Below are positions 1 through 9,059 of a stretch of 64,000 bases of DNA, piece after piece (the stretch's first letter is position 1; every line of letters begins with the position of its first letter). The notes under the pieces were generated by a model that was given only the letters and a program-made list of their open reading frames with translations, did not search any database and was not told the origin of the DNA. The DNA comes from an uncultured Roseibium sp. (lineage in GTDB: Bacteria > Pseudomonadota > Alphaproteobacteria > Rhizobiales > Stappiaceae). Location of the stretch: assembly GCF_947496995.1 (NCBI RefSeq), contig NZ_CANMFD010000003.1:248001-312000 (forward strand), given 5' to 3'. The position numbers and the translations under genes are program-made.

Positions 1-137
1 GCGCCCGCACGATCGCCGGCGAACTCGCCAAGACCATCGTCGATGCCTATCTGGAAAAATCCTTCGATCCCGCTGGACCGTCGGCAGGAAACGTGGATGC
101 GATCGATACGGTCGATTCCAAGTACCACGCGGGTTGA
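1..137 (+). CDS. C-terminal end of a possible RpiB/LacAB-type sugar-phosphate isomerase (5' end outside window)
   Basis: An open frame enters from the left edge and stops with TGA at 135-137, leaving 44 readable C-terminal residues that end in VDSKYHAG. The piece is helical and Ala/Asp-rich and has no diagnostic motif, so the family is a guess. The guess rests on context: RpiB-type isomerases commonly sit beside DhaK/DhaL-type kinases and a TIM-like isomerase in erythritol/erythrulose loci, which is what follows here. The frame itself is sound; the product name is weak. Confidence 0.4.
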   Translation, partial: ARTIAGELAKTIVDAYLEKSFDPAGPSAGNVDAIDTVDSKYHAG

Positions 138-271
138 TCCTGGAAAATCCCGGCGCAGATCGCCCCCTTCTCATCAAGACCTTTTCGGTTTCTGATAGAG
201 ACCGGGAGTGAGTCGAGGACTGCTTTTTATAACAGGCTCGACGCCGGGATTTCGACGAGGAGGAGATTTCA

Positions 272-1282
272 ATGGATCTGACGCAAAAGCTCATCAACGC
301 CGGCGAAGATGCTGTTGACGAGATGCTGACGGGGATCATGGCGGCACATGGCAGTCACCTGTGGCGACCGGAGAACGCACCGCGCGCGGTGATCGCCAGG
401 GACGGTCCGCGAAAAGGCAAGGTCGGGCTGATCATCGGCGGCGGCTCAGGTCACGAGCCGACATTCCTGGGCTTCGTCGGCAAGGGTCTGGCCGACGCCG
501 CGGCCATCGGCAATGTGTTCGCCTCCCCGCCGCCCCAGCCGGTCGTCGATGCCGCAATGGCGGTCGATGGCGGCGAAGGCGTCCTCTTCATGTACGGCAA
601 CTATGCCGGTGATGTCATGAACTTCGATATGGCGGCGGAAATGCTCGAACTTGAGGGCATCGAGGCGCGCACGGTCCTGACGACCGACGACATCGCATCG
701 GCGCCACGCGAAGCCCGCGCAACGCGCCGGGGTGTCGCGGGAAATGTCTTCATCTTCAAGGCGGCTGGGGCCGCCGCCGACAAGGGCCTTTCCCTTGATG
801 AGGTCGAACGTGTCGCCCGCCACGCGAACGACCGGACCTACACGATGGGTGTAGCCCTGTCCGCCTGTTCTCTGCCCCATACCCGCCGCCCCAATTTCCA
901 GCTTGCCGCCGGCGAAATGGAAATCGGTATGGGCATTCACGGCGAGCCCGGCGTTCGCCGCGGCCCGCTGCAAAGCGCCAATGCCGTTGCCGATGAAATC
1001 ATGGATGCCATCCTTGCGGAAATGGCAGCCCGAGCCGGAGATGAGGTTGCGGTTCTGGTAAACTCGCTCGGATCGACCCCGCTGATGGAGCTTTACATCC
1101 TTTATGCACGCGTCGCCGAACGGCTCGGCGAGGCCGGTCTGAACATCCACACCAGTCTCGTCGGCCCCTACTGCACATCCATGGAAATGGCCGGAGCATC
1201 GATCACGGTCATGCATCTGGACAGCGAGTTGAAGCAGATGCTCGACCATCCCTGCGACTGTGCAATGTTTCAGGTGAGGTAA
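272..1282 (+). CDS. dhaK: DhaK-type dihydroxyacetone/erythrulose kinase, substrate-binding subunit
   Basis: This 336-residue protein has the full length of a DhaK subunit. It shows the GGGSGHEP loop at 56-63, GNYAGDVMNF at 109-118, and the GMGIHGEPG segment, whose His223 matches the histidine that forms a covalent hemiaminal with the ketose substrate in this family. A GAGGAGGAG ribosome-binding site lies just before the ATG. It is followed after 3 bp by dhaL, so the two form a cytoplasmic two-subunit kinase. In the classical family the substrate is dihydroxyacetone. The nearby TIM-like isomerase with altered loops suggests that here the ketose may be L-erythrulose (LerK-type), which is an inference from context. 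Confidence 0.9.
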   Translation: MDLTQKLINAGEDAVDEMLTGIMAAHGSHLWRPENAPRAVIARDGPRKGKVGLIIGGGSGHEPTFLGFVGKGLADAAAIGNVFASPPPQPVVDAAMAVDGGEGVLFMYGNYAGDVMNFDMAAEMLELEGIEARTVLTTDDIASAPREARATRRGVAGNVFIFKAAGAAADKGLSLDEVERVARHANDRTYTMGVALSACSLPHTRRPNFQLAAGEMEIGMGIHGEPGVRRGPLQSANAVADEIMDAILAEMAARAGDEVAVLVNSLGSTPLMELYILYARVAERLGEAGLNIHTSLVGPYCTSMEMAGASITVMHLDSELKQMLDHPCDCAMFQVR

Positions 1283-1285
1283 CCA

Positions 1286-1900
1286 ATGGATTTCACGGCA
1301 AAAGACCTGCAATCGCTGCTGGAAGAACTCGCCCAGGTCATGGCGGCCGAGCGCGATAACTTGTGCGCCTTAGACGGAGAAATCGGCGATGCCGACCACG
1401 GCATCGCCATGGAACAGGGCATGGCGGCAGCTGCCAGTGCCGCGCGGGATCTGGCTGAAGACCTGCAGGATTGCAGCCTGCAGGACCTCTTCAATGCCGC
1501 GGCGAAGGGTTTTCTGAACGCTGTCGGCGCGTCTTCCGGACCTCTTTATGCGACAGCCTTCATGCGAGCGGGAAAACAGGTCGGACCCGCGACATCTATC
1601 GCGGCGGACGACCTGAGATTTGTGATCGTGGCCATGGCGGACGGCATCACCCACCGCGGCAAGGCCGAGACCGGCCAGAAGACGATGATCGACGCCTGGA
1701 GACCTGCCGCGGACATCGCAGCGGCAGGAGGAACTTCGACCGAGGTCCTTGCTGCAGCCGAAGCCGGCGCTGCCTCCACCCGCGACATGGTCGCGACACT
1801 GGGCCGTGCCGCGCGCCTGGGTGACAGAAGCCTCGGTCATCCGGACCCCGGTGCCGTTTCCGCCACCATGATCATCAAGGCCATATGCACGCGTTTCTGA
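1286..1900 (+). CDS. dhaL: DhaL-type nucleotide-binding subunit of the ketose kinase
   Basis: This 204-residue all-helical protein has the length of DhaL. Its N-terminal third contains LDGEIGDADHGIAM (about residues 29-42), the Mg-ADP/ATP-binding signature whose aspartates ligate the two magnesium ions. It begins 3 bp after dhaK and is surely co-translated. No PTS component (DhaM) is present, so whether it uses ATP directly or exchanges with a phosphoprotein encoded elsewhere cannot be told; ATP use is usual when dhaK and dhaL stand alone in such catabolic loci. Confidence 0.88.
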   Translation: MDFTAKDLQSLLEELAQVMAAERDNLCALDGEIGDADHGIAMEQGMAAAASAARDLAEDLQDCSLQDLFNAAAKGFLNAVGASSGPLYATAFMRAGKQVGPATSIAADDLRFVIVAMADGITHRGKAETGQKTMIDAWRPAADIAAAGGTSTEVLAAAEAGAASTRDMVATLGRAARLGDRSLGHPDPGAVSATMIIKAICTRF

Positions 1901-1991
1901 AGCGGCATTCAGAACGAGGGTCGTCGCAGTGCCGGCCCTTTCATGACTTGGCTTTTGCACTGCAACACGCTAAGAGACCCGGATCACACGG

Positions 1992-2012
1992 ACCCGGGTG
2001 AGATTCCCGGGT
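1992..2012. terminator. Hairpin after dhaL (possible terminator)
   Basis: ACCCGGG and CCCGGGT form a perfect 7-bp stem around a 7-base loop in the 210-bp gap between dhaL and the SulP gene. No T-run follows, so termination is uncertain. Confidence 0.4.
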
Positions 2013-2110
2013 GGCTCTTCCGGCCGCCGATCCGCCGGACAACCCGAAACTTTATCTTGAACCACCGTAGCCGGAAATGCCGCTCCGGATGACAGGACTT
2101 TGGGCTGTTT

Positions 2111-3601
2111 ATGATCTCCTTTACTCAATACAAAAACCAATGGACGGGTAACGTCCGGGCTGACCTGCTGTCGGGCCTCGTCGTCGCACTCGCCCTGATC
2201 CCGGAGGCAATCGCCTTCTCCATCATCGCGGGCGTCGATCCGAAGGTCGGGCTCTACGCGTCCTTTTCCATCGCCGTGCTCGTCGCCATAACCGGTGGCC
2301 GCCCCGGCATGATCTCGGCCGCGACCGCCGCAACGGCGGTGCTCATGGTTACGCTGGTCAAGGATTACGGGCTGCAATACCTGCTTGCCGCGACCGTTCT
2401 TGCCGGACTGCTGCAGATCGGCGCCGGGTTGCTGAAGCTCGGTTACGTGATGCGGTTCGTTTCCCGCTCCGTCATGACCGGCTTCGTCAACGCGCTTGCG
2501 ATCCTGATCTTCATGGCGCAGCTGCCGGAGCTCGACCCCTCGCGCGTGCCGCTCCTGACCTTTGCGCTTGTCGCCGCCGGTCTGGCGATCATCTATCTGT
2601 TCCCGCGTGTGACCAAGGTCATTCCCTCGCCGCTGGTCACGATCATCGTGCTGACCGTCCTGTCGATCGCCTTCGGCTGGGACGTACGCACAGTCGGCGA
2701 CATGGGAGAACTCCCGAACACGCTGCCGATATTCCTGATTCCGGATATCCCGCTGACGTTCGAGACCCTGCAGATCATCTTCCCCTATTCGCTTGCCGTC
2801 GCTGTCGTCGGCCTGCTGGAAAGCCTGATGACCCAGCAGATCGTCGACGATCTCACCGACACGCCTTCCGACCGCAATCAGGAATGCATCGGCCAGGGCA
2901 TCGCCAACACGGCAACCGGTTTCATTGGCGGCATGGCCGGGTGTGCCATGATCGGCCAGTCGATGATCAACGTGAAGTCCGGCGGACGCGGACGCCTGTC
3001 CTGCTTCGCAGCCGGTGTCTTTCTTCTCTTCATGGTGGTGGTCCTGGGCGATCTCGTCGGCCAGATCCCCATGGCGGCTCTTGTGTCGATCATGATCATG
3101 GTGTCGATCGGTACATTCTCGTGGAGTTCGATCAAGAACCTGAAGGAACATCCCCGCTCGTCATCCATCGTCATGCTGGCGACGGTGTTCTTCGTGGTCT
3201 ACACCCACAACCTTGCCATCGGCGTGCTCGTCGGCGTGTTGCTCTCCGGCCTGTTCTTCGCCTGGAAGATCTCGCAGATCTTCCGCGTGACGACGACGAT
3301 CAGCCCGGACGGGCGGCATCGGACCTATCAGATCGCGGGCCAGCTGTTCTTCGCCTCTTCGGAGGATTTCATGAAGGCGCTCGACTTCAAGGAAGCAGCC
3401 GAGAAGGTGACGATCGATGTCAGCCGCGCCCATATCTGGGACATTTCATCAGTCGCCGCCCTCGACATGGCAGTCCTGAAATTCCGCCGCGAAGGCGCGG
3501 AAGTGGATATCGTCGGCATGAACGAGGCCTCGGAAACCATCGTCGACAGTCTTGCGATCCACGACAAGCCGGGCGCCATGGAAAAACTGCTGGGGCATTA
3601 G
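2111..3601 (+). CDS. SulP family inorganic anion transporter with C-terminal STAS domain
   Basis: This 496-residue inner-membrane protein has about 10-12 hydrophobic segments in the first 390 residues and a cytoplasmic STAS domain at about 400-496 ([13 protein letters not shown] core). The family carries sulfate, bicarbonate or other anions, usually with Na+ or H+ coupling. The substrate cannot be read from sequence, and no carbonic anhydrase or sulfur gene is adjacent. It is somewhat shorter than classical sulfate permeases (550-600 residues), as is common for bicarbonate-type members. A universal stress protein gene starts 10 bp downstream, so the pair is probably co-transcribed. Confidence 0.88.
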   Translation: MISFTQYKNQWTGNVRADLLSGLVVALALIPEAIAFSIIAGVDPKVGLYASFSIAVLVAITGGRPGMISAATAATAVLMVTLVKDYGLQYLLAATVLAGLLQIGAGLLKLGYVMRFVSRSVMTGFVNALAILIFMAQLPELDPSRVPLLTFALVAAGLAIIYLFPRVTKVIPSPLVTIIVLTVLSIAFGWDVRTVGDMGELPNTLPIFLIPDIPLTFETLQIIFPYSLAVAVVGLLESLMTQQIVDDLTDTPSDRNQECIGQGIANTATGFIGGMAGCAMIGQSMINVKSGGRGRLSCFAAGVFLLFMVVVLGDLVGQIPMAALVSIMIMVSIGTFSWSSIKNLKEHPRSSSIVMLATVFFVVYTHNLAIGVLVGVLLSGLFFAWKISQIFRVTTTISPDGRHRTYQIAGQLFFASSEDFMKALDFKEAAEKVTIDVSRAHIWDISSVAALDMAVLKFRREGAEVDIVGMNEASETIVDSLAIHDKPGAMEKLLGH

Positions 3602-3611
3602 GGAGGCTCAT

Positions 3612-4466
3612 ATGACTACAGGCACATTGATTGCCCTTGTGGACGGTTCGAAATACTCGCAAAGCGTCTGCCACTATGCGGCATGGGTCGCCAAACGGAT
3701 CGAGGCCTCGGTCAAGATCTACCACGTCCTCGGACGCCGCCAGGGCGTCGACCGGCAGGATCTCAGTGGCGCAATCGAGCTCGGCGCACGCTCCCACATT
3801 CTGGAGGAGCTGAGCGAACTCGATACAAGGCGCGCCAAGCTCGCCCACGCCCAGGGACGGGCGATTCTCGAGGATGCCCAGGCCATCATCGAGGCCGAAG
3901 GCGTGAGCGTGGAAACACGGCTGCGGCAGGGGGATCTGGTGGAAACCGTCCTCGCCAAGGAAGACACCGGCGACATGATCGTCATCGGCAAACGCGGTGA
4001 AGCAGCAGATTTCGCCAAGCTCCATCTCGGTTCGAACCTGGAACGTGTCGTCCGCTCCAGCAGCAAGCCGGTCTTCGTCGCCAACCGCGAGTTCAAACCG
4101 GTCACCAGGGTTCTGATTGCCTTCGACGGCGGACACTCGTCGCTGAAGGCGGTGGATTATCTGGCGCGCAACCGCCTGCTTGCGGACATCCCGGTGGCGC
4201 TGGCGTTCGCGGGAGTGGAAACCCCGGACATTCGCAAGGCCCTTGAAAACGCGAAGGCGACACTGTCGGCTGGCGGTTTTGAAGCCGAGATCCTCATCGA
4301 GAGCGGCAAACCGGACAACACGCTCGGCAAGCTCGTCGAGGAAAAGGGTTTCGATCTTGTTGTCATGGGGGCCTACGGCCATTCCAGAATCCGCAGCCTG
4401 ATCATCGGCTCGACCACATCGGAAATGATCCGCACCTGCAAGGTGCCGATCCTGCTCATGCGCTGA
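3612..4466 (+). CDS. Tandem-domain universal stress protein (UspA family)
   Basis: The chosen ATG at 3612 has a GGGAGG ribosome-binding site right after the SulP stop; the open frame extends further upstream into SulP, which is unlikely to be used. The 284-residue cytoplasmic protein has two Usp domains. The C-terminal one ends in the ATP-binding pattern G-x2-G-x9-GS (GAYGHSRIRSLIIGS). The N-terminal copy (GKRGEAADFAKLHLGS) has one extra residue in the spacer. SulP-Usp pairs are common; the Usp may modulate the transporter, but that is only inferred from adjacency. Confidence 0.85.
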   Translation: MTTGTLIALVDGSKYSQSVCHYAAWVAKRIEASVKIYHVLGRRQGVDRQDLSGAIELGARSHILEELSELDTRRAKLAHAQGRAILEDAQAIIEAEGVSVETRLRQGDLVETVLAKEDTGDMIVIGKRGEAADFAKLHLGSNLERVVRSSSKPVFVANREFKPVTRVLIAFDGGHSSLKAVDYLARNRLLADIPVALAFAGVETPDIRKALENAKATLSAGGFEAEILIESGKPDNTLGKLVEEKGFDLVVMGAYGHSRIRSLIIGSTTSEMIRTCKVPILLMR

Positions 4467-4486
4467 GCGGAACTTGCGTTCCTCCG

Positions 4487-4523
4487 GCGACGGACTGCGG
4501 CTACGCATCGCCGTCCGTCGCCG
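4487..4523. terminator. Bidirectional terminator-like hairpin between convergent genes
   Basis: GGCGACGGAC and GTCCGTCGCC form a perfect 10-bp stem in the short gap between the convergent usp and TIM-like genes. Confidence 0.55.
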
Positions 4524-4534
4524 CGATTATCGTC

Positions 4535-5314
4535 TCAGAGCGCGCCGAGTTTGCCCGAGCATCTGGAAAGGATGTCGAGATACCCCTCGACCTCCCAGGC
4601 GGACCGCCCGATGAACAGCCCGTCCACATGCGGGCAGGAAATCAGCTCCTCGCAATTTCCCGGATTGACCGAACCGCCATAAAGGCAGGGGATGCGTCTT
4701 CCGAGAACATCTTGCGCAACTTCGATGATTTCCGCCTGCCGGGCATCCGCATAGTCTGACGTGGCTGGAATGCCATTGACCCCGATTGCCCAGACTGGCT
4801 CGTAGGCGAGCAGGATGCTTGCCTGCTTCTGCTCTCCCGACAACTTGCCCAGGGCCGCGCGGACCTGGGTTTCAAGAACAGCACGCGCCTGTCCGGCTTC
4901 ACGCTCCGCCAGCGTTTCACCGATACAGATCAGCGGGATCAGCCCGTGACGCACGGCGGCTTCCGTCTTCAATCCGACCGTTTCGTCCGTTTCGCCAAAA
5001 TGCGCCCGGCGTTCGGAATGTCCCAATTCGACGATATCCAGGTTGCAGTCCGCCAGCATCGCCGGGGACACCTCCCCTGTCCATGCGCCGGCGTCCTCCC
5101 AATGCATGTTCTGCGCACCCACCTTCACGGATGTCGAGGCAAGCATTGCCTTGACCTCCCGCACGGCGGTGAAGGGCGGGATGACGAAGCGCTGGATGCG
5201 GGCATCGCGGTTGTCTTCGCTTGCAATCAGCCCCTCAGCAAAGCGCCTGGCATCGGCCAGCAGCTTGTTCATCTTCCAGCTTGTTCCGATCCATGCCTGG
5301 ATGGTGGCGGCCAT
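4535..5314 (-). CDS. Triosephosphate isomerase-like enzyme, probably an L-erythrulose-phosphate isomerase (EryH/LerI type)
   Basis: This 259-residue TIM barrel keeps the catalytic Lys14 (SWKMNK), His99 (GHSERR) and Glu172 (AYEPVWAIG). It differs from glycolytic TIM at two signature sites: the Asn of the usual NWK triplet is Ser12, and the phosphate-gripping loop after WAIG reads VNGIPAT rather than GTG-type sequence. These changes are of the kind expected in the TpiA2/EryH/LerI branch, which isomerises L-erythrulose phosphate. Co-location with DhaK/DhaL and a ribose-type importer fits that role. A plain second TpiA remains possible. It is the last gene of the minus-strand transport operon. 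Confidence 0.8.
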   Translation of the reverse strand: MAATIQAWIGTSWKMNKLLADARRFAEGLIASEDNRDARIQRFVIPPFTAVREVKAMLASTSVKVGAQNMHWEDAGAWTGEVSPAMLADCNLDIVELGHSERRAHFGETDETVGLKTEAAVRHGLIPLICIGETLAEREAGQARAVLETQVRAALGKLSGEQKQASILLAYEPVWAIGVNGIPATSDYADARQAEIIEVAQDVLGRRIPCLYGGSVNPGNCEELISCPHVDGLFIGRSAWEVEGYLDILSRCSGKLGAL

Positions 5315-5393
5315 TCTGTCAGTCCTCTTCGATATTCAGGTTTTCGTGTGCGCGAGCCTGCCTGTCGCCCTTGCCACACGCATCATCCCGGAA

Positions 5394-5420
5394 GCCCGGC
5401 CGGCGTCAAGCCGGCCGGGC
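5394..5420. terminator. Strong GC hairpin between permease and isomerase genes
   Basis: GCCCGGCCGGC and GCCGGCCGGGC form a perfect 11-bp stem with a 5-base loop, 22 bp past the permease stop and before the TIM-like gene on the minus strand. It could attenuate transcription or protect the upstream mRNA. Confidence 0.55.
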
Positions 5421-5442
5421 ATTGCTTCCAACGCAACTGAAG

Positions 5443-6471
5443 TCATTGCCGGGCTTGCCCCATCTCGCCTGAAGCTTCGGGGGAGATGTCTTCATCCGGT
5501 GTCTTCCGTTTGCCCCGGGCGGAGCGCTCGACACCGGCCAGTGCAAGCACCAGAATGACCACGACACCCTGCACCATATTCTGCGTGCCCAGCGGCAGGC
5601 TCATGATCTGCATCGTGGTAACGATCAGGATCAGGAGAATACTGGCAAACATCGTTCCAAAGGCCGTCGACGAACCACCGAAAATCAGCGTTCCGCCCAC
5701 CACAACAGCCGCAATCGACTGCAACAGGTAGGCCTGCCCCATTTCCAGAAACGCGCCTCCGACAAAGGCGCCTAGAAACAGCCCGGTCAGGGAAGCCAGT
5801 GTCGAGGAGATGAAAAACGCGCTCGCCTCGATGCGCTTCACCGCGACCCCGGCGAGCCGGGCGGCATCGCGGCTCTGGCCTGTCGCCGACAGTTGTTTTC
5901 CATAAACGGAATACCGCAGCACGATCGCGGCCAGCACCACCGTTGCGAACGCCACGATGGCCATGACCGGAAGCCCGCCGATCTTGGCGGTTGCGATGTA
6001 TCGCAGGGTCGGGCTGACGGCAAAGCCGGGGATCGCCCGGTTTGCCAGCAGCGTCGCGGTGGCAAGCACGAAGCCGGACGACAAGGTGGCGATGATCGCC
6101 GGAATTCCGATGATGACGACAAGAAAGGCGTTCACCGCGCCGATGCCCAGTCCCAGAAAAAGCGCTGCCAGAACGCCGGCCACGAGATTGGCGTCTTCAC
6201 CGCGGATCACGATGAGCGCCACAAAGGCGCTCAGGGTCAGGACCGCGGGGATCGACAGGTCGATGTTTCCCCGCCCCGTCGACACGACGAACATCTGCCC
6301 GAGACTGATGAGCGTCAGAAAGGATGCCGACAGGACGACGCCGGAAACGCTCGACAGGCTGAACCGGTTTGTCACCACGGACAGGATGATCCACACGATC
6401 ACAACGGCAATGGCCGACCAGATCCAGCGGTTGCCGTGCGTCCAGGACAGGAAACGCTGCACGATGGTCAT
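5443..6471 (-). CDS. Ribose-type ABC transporter permease (RbsC family)
   Basis: This 342-residue inner-membrane protein has 8-10 hydrophobic helices and the family look of CUT2 permeases, including SVSGVVLSASFLTLISLGQM and the VVVGGTLIFGGSSTAFGT segment near the C-terminus. Its start overlaps the stop of the upstream ATPase-permease fusion by 4 bases (ATGA), so the two are translationally coupled. It would be the second transmembrane half of the importer, pairing with the permease domain fused to the ATPase. Confidence 0.9.
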   Translation of the reverse strand: MTIVQRFLSWTHGNRWIWSAIAVVIVWIILSVVTNRFSLSSVSGVVLSASFLTLISLGQMFVVSTGRGNIDLSIPAVLTLSAFVALIVIRGEDANLVAGVLAALFLGLGIGAVNAFLVVIIGIPAIIATLSSGFVLATATLLANRAIPGFAVSPTLRYIATAKIGGLPVMAIVAFATVVLAAIVLRYSVYGKQLSATGQSRDAARLAGVAVKRIEASAFFISSTLASLTGLFLGAFVGGAFLEMGQAYLLQSIAAVVVGGTLIFGGSSTAFGTMFASILLILIVTTMQIMSLPLGTQNMVQGVVVILVLALAGVERSARGKRKTPDEDISPEASGEMGQARQ

Positions 6472-8954
6472 GATTTACGCTCCCGTGACACCAGGCTTCG
6501 CAGCGCCAGCAGGACAATCAGGATAATCCCCTGCGTGGCTATGTAGTAGTCGCTGCTGACGTTGAGCATGCCCAGCAACGCGCCGATCAGGGACAGCGTC
6601 ACCGCACCGGCCACCACGCCGATCGGGGAAATAACACCGCCAAGCAGCAGACATCCCCCCATCACGGCGGCCGCGACGCTGAGCAAAGTGAAGGAGTTGC
6701 CGGCGTTGATGTCGCTGGCCGTGTTGATGGCCGTGAGCGACAGTCCCGCAACACCAGCAAACACACCGGCGATGAAATAGCGCACGACCGCGAAACGCAC
6801 CGCCGACCAGCCCGAGCGGATGGCCGATTGCGGATTGTTGCCGAAGCCGCGAAGAACAACCCCCAGAGGCGATCTGTCGATGAGGACGATGATCACCGCG
6901 GCAATGGTAATCAGAACCACCGATTTGGGAATTCCCCCGAGCGACCAGGTGACCAAGGCTCTCAGCCAGTCGGGGCTGGTGCCACCGGGCGTCGGCTGAA
7001 TCGTGAGCCCCAGCCCCGCCCAGATGAACGACGCTCCGAGCGTCACGACAATTGCCGGAATTTTGCGAACCTGGATAAGCGCTCCCATGGATGCATAGAG
7101 CGAGATCGTCAGCAGGATCGCCCCTGCCCCGAGCAGAGGATTCGTATAGAGCACCGTTGCCGCGAGAACACTTATGAGCCCGGCGAATGCGCCGACACCG
7201 AGATCGATCTCGCTGCCTCCTATGATGAACATCTGCGCAGCCGTAACCAGCACCAGCGAAAGTGCCGGCAACAGCAGCAGATCCATGCCGAAGGTGGAGG
7301 CGACCCGGGGGTTGAGTGAAATCATGGCAGTCAGAACCAGCGCCAGCCCGATGAAGGGCGCGGCATCCACAAGGCGCGTCGCCCAAGCGGCAGCGGAACT
7401 GCGAGCCTGGGTCTGTTCGGCCCTGCTCTCGCTGGCATGCGCGAAGGACGCACCGACGATGGTTTCTTCGGAAATTTCCTCGCCCACCAGTTCCCGAACG
7501 ATCTTTCCACCGGAAAAGACAAGCACGCGATCGGCGGCAAGCAATTCGGCGTCCTCGGTCGTGTACCAGATGAGGATGCGCCCTTCCTTGGCCGCGTTGT
7601 TGCAGAGCTTGTAGAAATCCTGTTTCGTCGCCACATCCACGCCGCGCGTCGGGTCGTCGAGCAGCAGGATCGGCGTATCGGCGGCAAGAGCCCGGGCGAC
7701 GAGCGCCTTCTGCTGGTTGCCGCCGCTCAGCTCCAGAATGTTCGAATTGAACCGCTCCTCGTCCAGACCAAGCCGCGCCGCGTGATGCGCGGCTTCCTTG
7801 CGCTCGTCAGCGTCGGAGACGAACCCCAGCGGGAACCGGCCGGCGATGCGGCCGATGCTGATGTTCGCAAGAACGTTCCACTGGGAAAACACCCCTTCCT
7901 TCTGCCGGTCCCCGGCTATGAAGCTCGCGGCGGCATCGCGTTCCACATCGCGGTTGCTGCCGCGGGGTGCGAAGACCGCATGAAGCAGTTCGCGCTGACC
8001 GTTGCCTTCGAGGCCAGCCAGACCGACGATCTCGCCGTGACGGATCTCGATGGGATGACCTATGGGCTCGACCAGGCCACCCGTCAGTCTGATCACACCT
8101 TGCCCGGCTTCCTGTTTGCTCTCGACAGCATGCTGGTGAATGACATTGACGTCGCCACCCATGAGCTCGACGAGATGCTCGATCGTTGCGTCCCGGGAGG
8201 CCCCCTGCCAGGCAAGCCTGCCGTTGCGCAGCACCACGACCCTGGTTGCTATGTCGATGATATCTTCAAGCTTGTGACTGATGAAGATGAAGGCCATGCC
8301 TTCGCTGGCTTTTCGGCGCACGAACTCTCTCAGTTGCATCGAGCGGGTCTGGTCGAGCGACGAGGTCGGCTCATCCAGAACGATGAGACGAACTCCGGGC
8401 GTGGCCGCCGCACGCGCGATCTCGACCATTTGCCGCTCGCTGATGGACAGACGCCCGACGTTGTCGTCAACCCTGAAAGTGATGTCGGGAAAGACGTCGT
8501 CGAGAGCGGTTGCGGCGCGCACGCGATGCCGGCTGCGCCAGCCGGGCACCGGAAGCATGCTGTCCGGCGATTCCAGAAAGAAGTTTTCCGCCACCGACAG
8601 ATTGGTGCAGAGCGAAAGCTCCTGATGCACCATCCGGATGCCACGCGCCTGGGCCGCGGCCGTGTTGTAACGTTCGAAGTCGGTGTCTTCACCGTCGAAG
8701 GCTATCGAGCCCGAGGTGGGTGTCACCGCGCCGGAAAGAATTTTCATCAAGGTGGACTTGCCCGCGCCATTGCCACCGACCAGCCCGAGAACCTCACCCG
8801 GATTGATGACGATATCGATATGGTCGTTGGCGCGCGTCGGACCGAAGTCCTTGGTGATACCGGCGAGCGCTACGCTGCCGGCCGATCCGTTTATCGCCTG
8901 CATCGGCGCGGGAGAAACCTCCGACAACGGTACGGCTTCAGTATTCTTGATCAA
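6468..8954 (-). CDS. Fused ribose-type ABC ATPase (two NBDs) plus permease
   Basis: At 828 residues this protein is about 300 longer than RbsA. NBD1 has Walker A GGNGAGKST (about 60-68) and a degenerate signature LSISERQ. NBD2 has the usual weakened Walker A (LEGNGQRE) but a good LSGGNQQK signature followed by LLLDDPTRGVD. From about residue 525 on, it becomes an RbsC-like membrane domain with about 8-10 helices. No stop or frame change separates the halves. With the separate permease downstream it can build a complete CUT2 importer. The substrate is probably a small polyol or ketose. Confidence 0.9.
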   Translation of the reverse strand: MIKNTEAVPLSEVSPAPMQAINGSAGSVALAGITKDFGPTRANDHIDIVINPGEVLGLVGGNGAGKSTLMKILSGAVTPTSGSIAFDGEDTDFERYNTAAAQARGIRMVHQELSLCTNLSVAENFFLESPDSMLPVPGWRSRHRVRAATALDDVFPDITFRVDDNVGRLSISERQMVEIARAAATPGVRLIVLDEPTSSLDQTRSMQLREFVRRKASEGMAFIFISHKLEDIIDIATRVVVLRNGRLAWQGASRDATIEHLVELMGGDVNVIHQHAVESKQEAGQGVIRLTGGLVEPIGHPIEIRHGEIVGLAGLEGNGQRELLHAVFAPRGSNRDVERDAAASFIAGDRQKEGVFSQWNVLANISIGRIAGRFPLGFVSDADERKEAAHHAARLGLDEERFNSNILELSGGNQQKALVARALAADTPILLLDDPTRGVDVATKQDFYKLCNNAAKEGRILIWYTTEDAELLAADRVLVFSGGKIVRELVGEEISEETIVGASFAHASESRAEQTQARSSAAAWATRLVDAAPFIGLALVLTAMISLNPRVASTFGMDLLLLPALSLVLVTAAQMFIIGGSEIDLGVGAFAGLISVLAATVLYTNPLLGAGAILLTISLYASMGALIQVRKIPAIVVTLGASFIWAGLGLTIQPTPGGTSPDWLRALVTWSLGGIPKSVVLITIAAVIIVLIDRSPLGVVLRGFGNNPQSAIRSGWSAVRFAVVRYFIAGVFAGVAGLSLTAINTASDINAGNSFTLLSVAAAVMGGCLLLGGVISPIGVVAGAVTLSLIGALLGMLNVSSDYYIATQGIILIVLLALRSLVSRERKS

Positions 8955-8994
8955 GGATGCCTCCGGAATGGCCGCACAAGGGGGCTCTGGAAGA

Positions 8995-9024
8995 CTGGCC
9001 GGCCAAACGGATTTGGCCGGCCAG
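8995..9024. terminator. Hairpin after the solute-binding-protein gene
   Basis: CTGGCCGGCCAAA and TTTGGCCGGCCAG make a perfect 13-bp stem with a CGGA loop. It lies between the binding-protein stop (9060, minus strand) and the ATPase start (8954). It likely stabilises or partly terminates the binding-protein mRNA. Confidence 0.65.
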
Positions 9025-9059
9025 ACGAGCTTTGATGCTTGGTTGGAGTTCTGCCGGCT

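Noticed and set aside
7437..9035. 532-codon plus-strand frame opposite the fused ATPase-permease
   Set aside because: Antisense shadow without domains.
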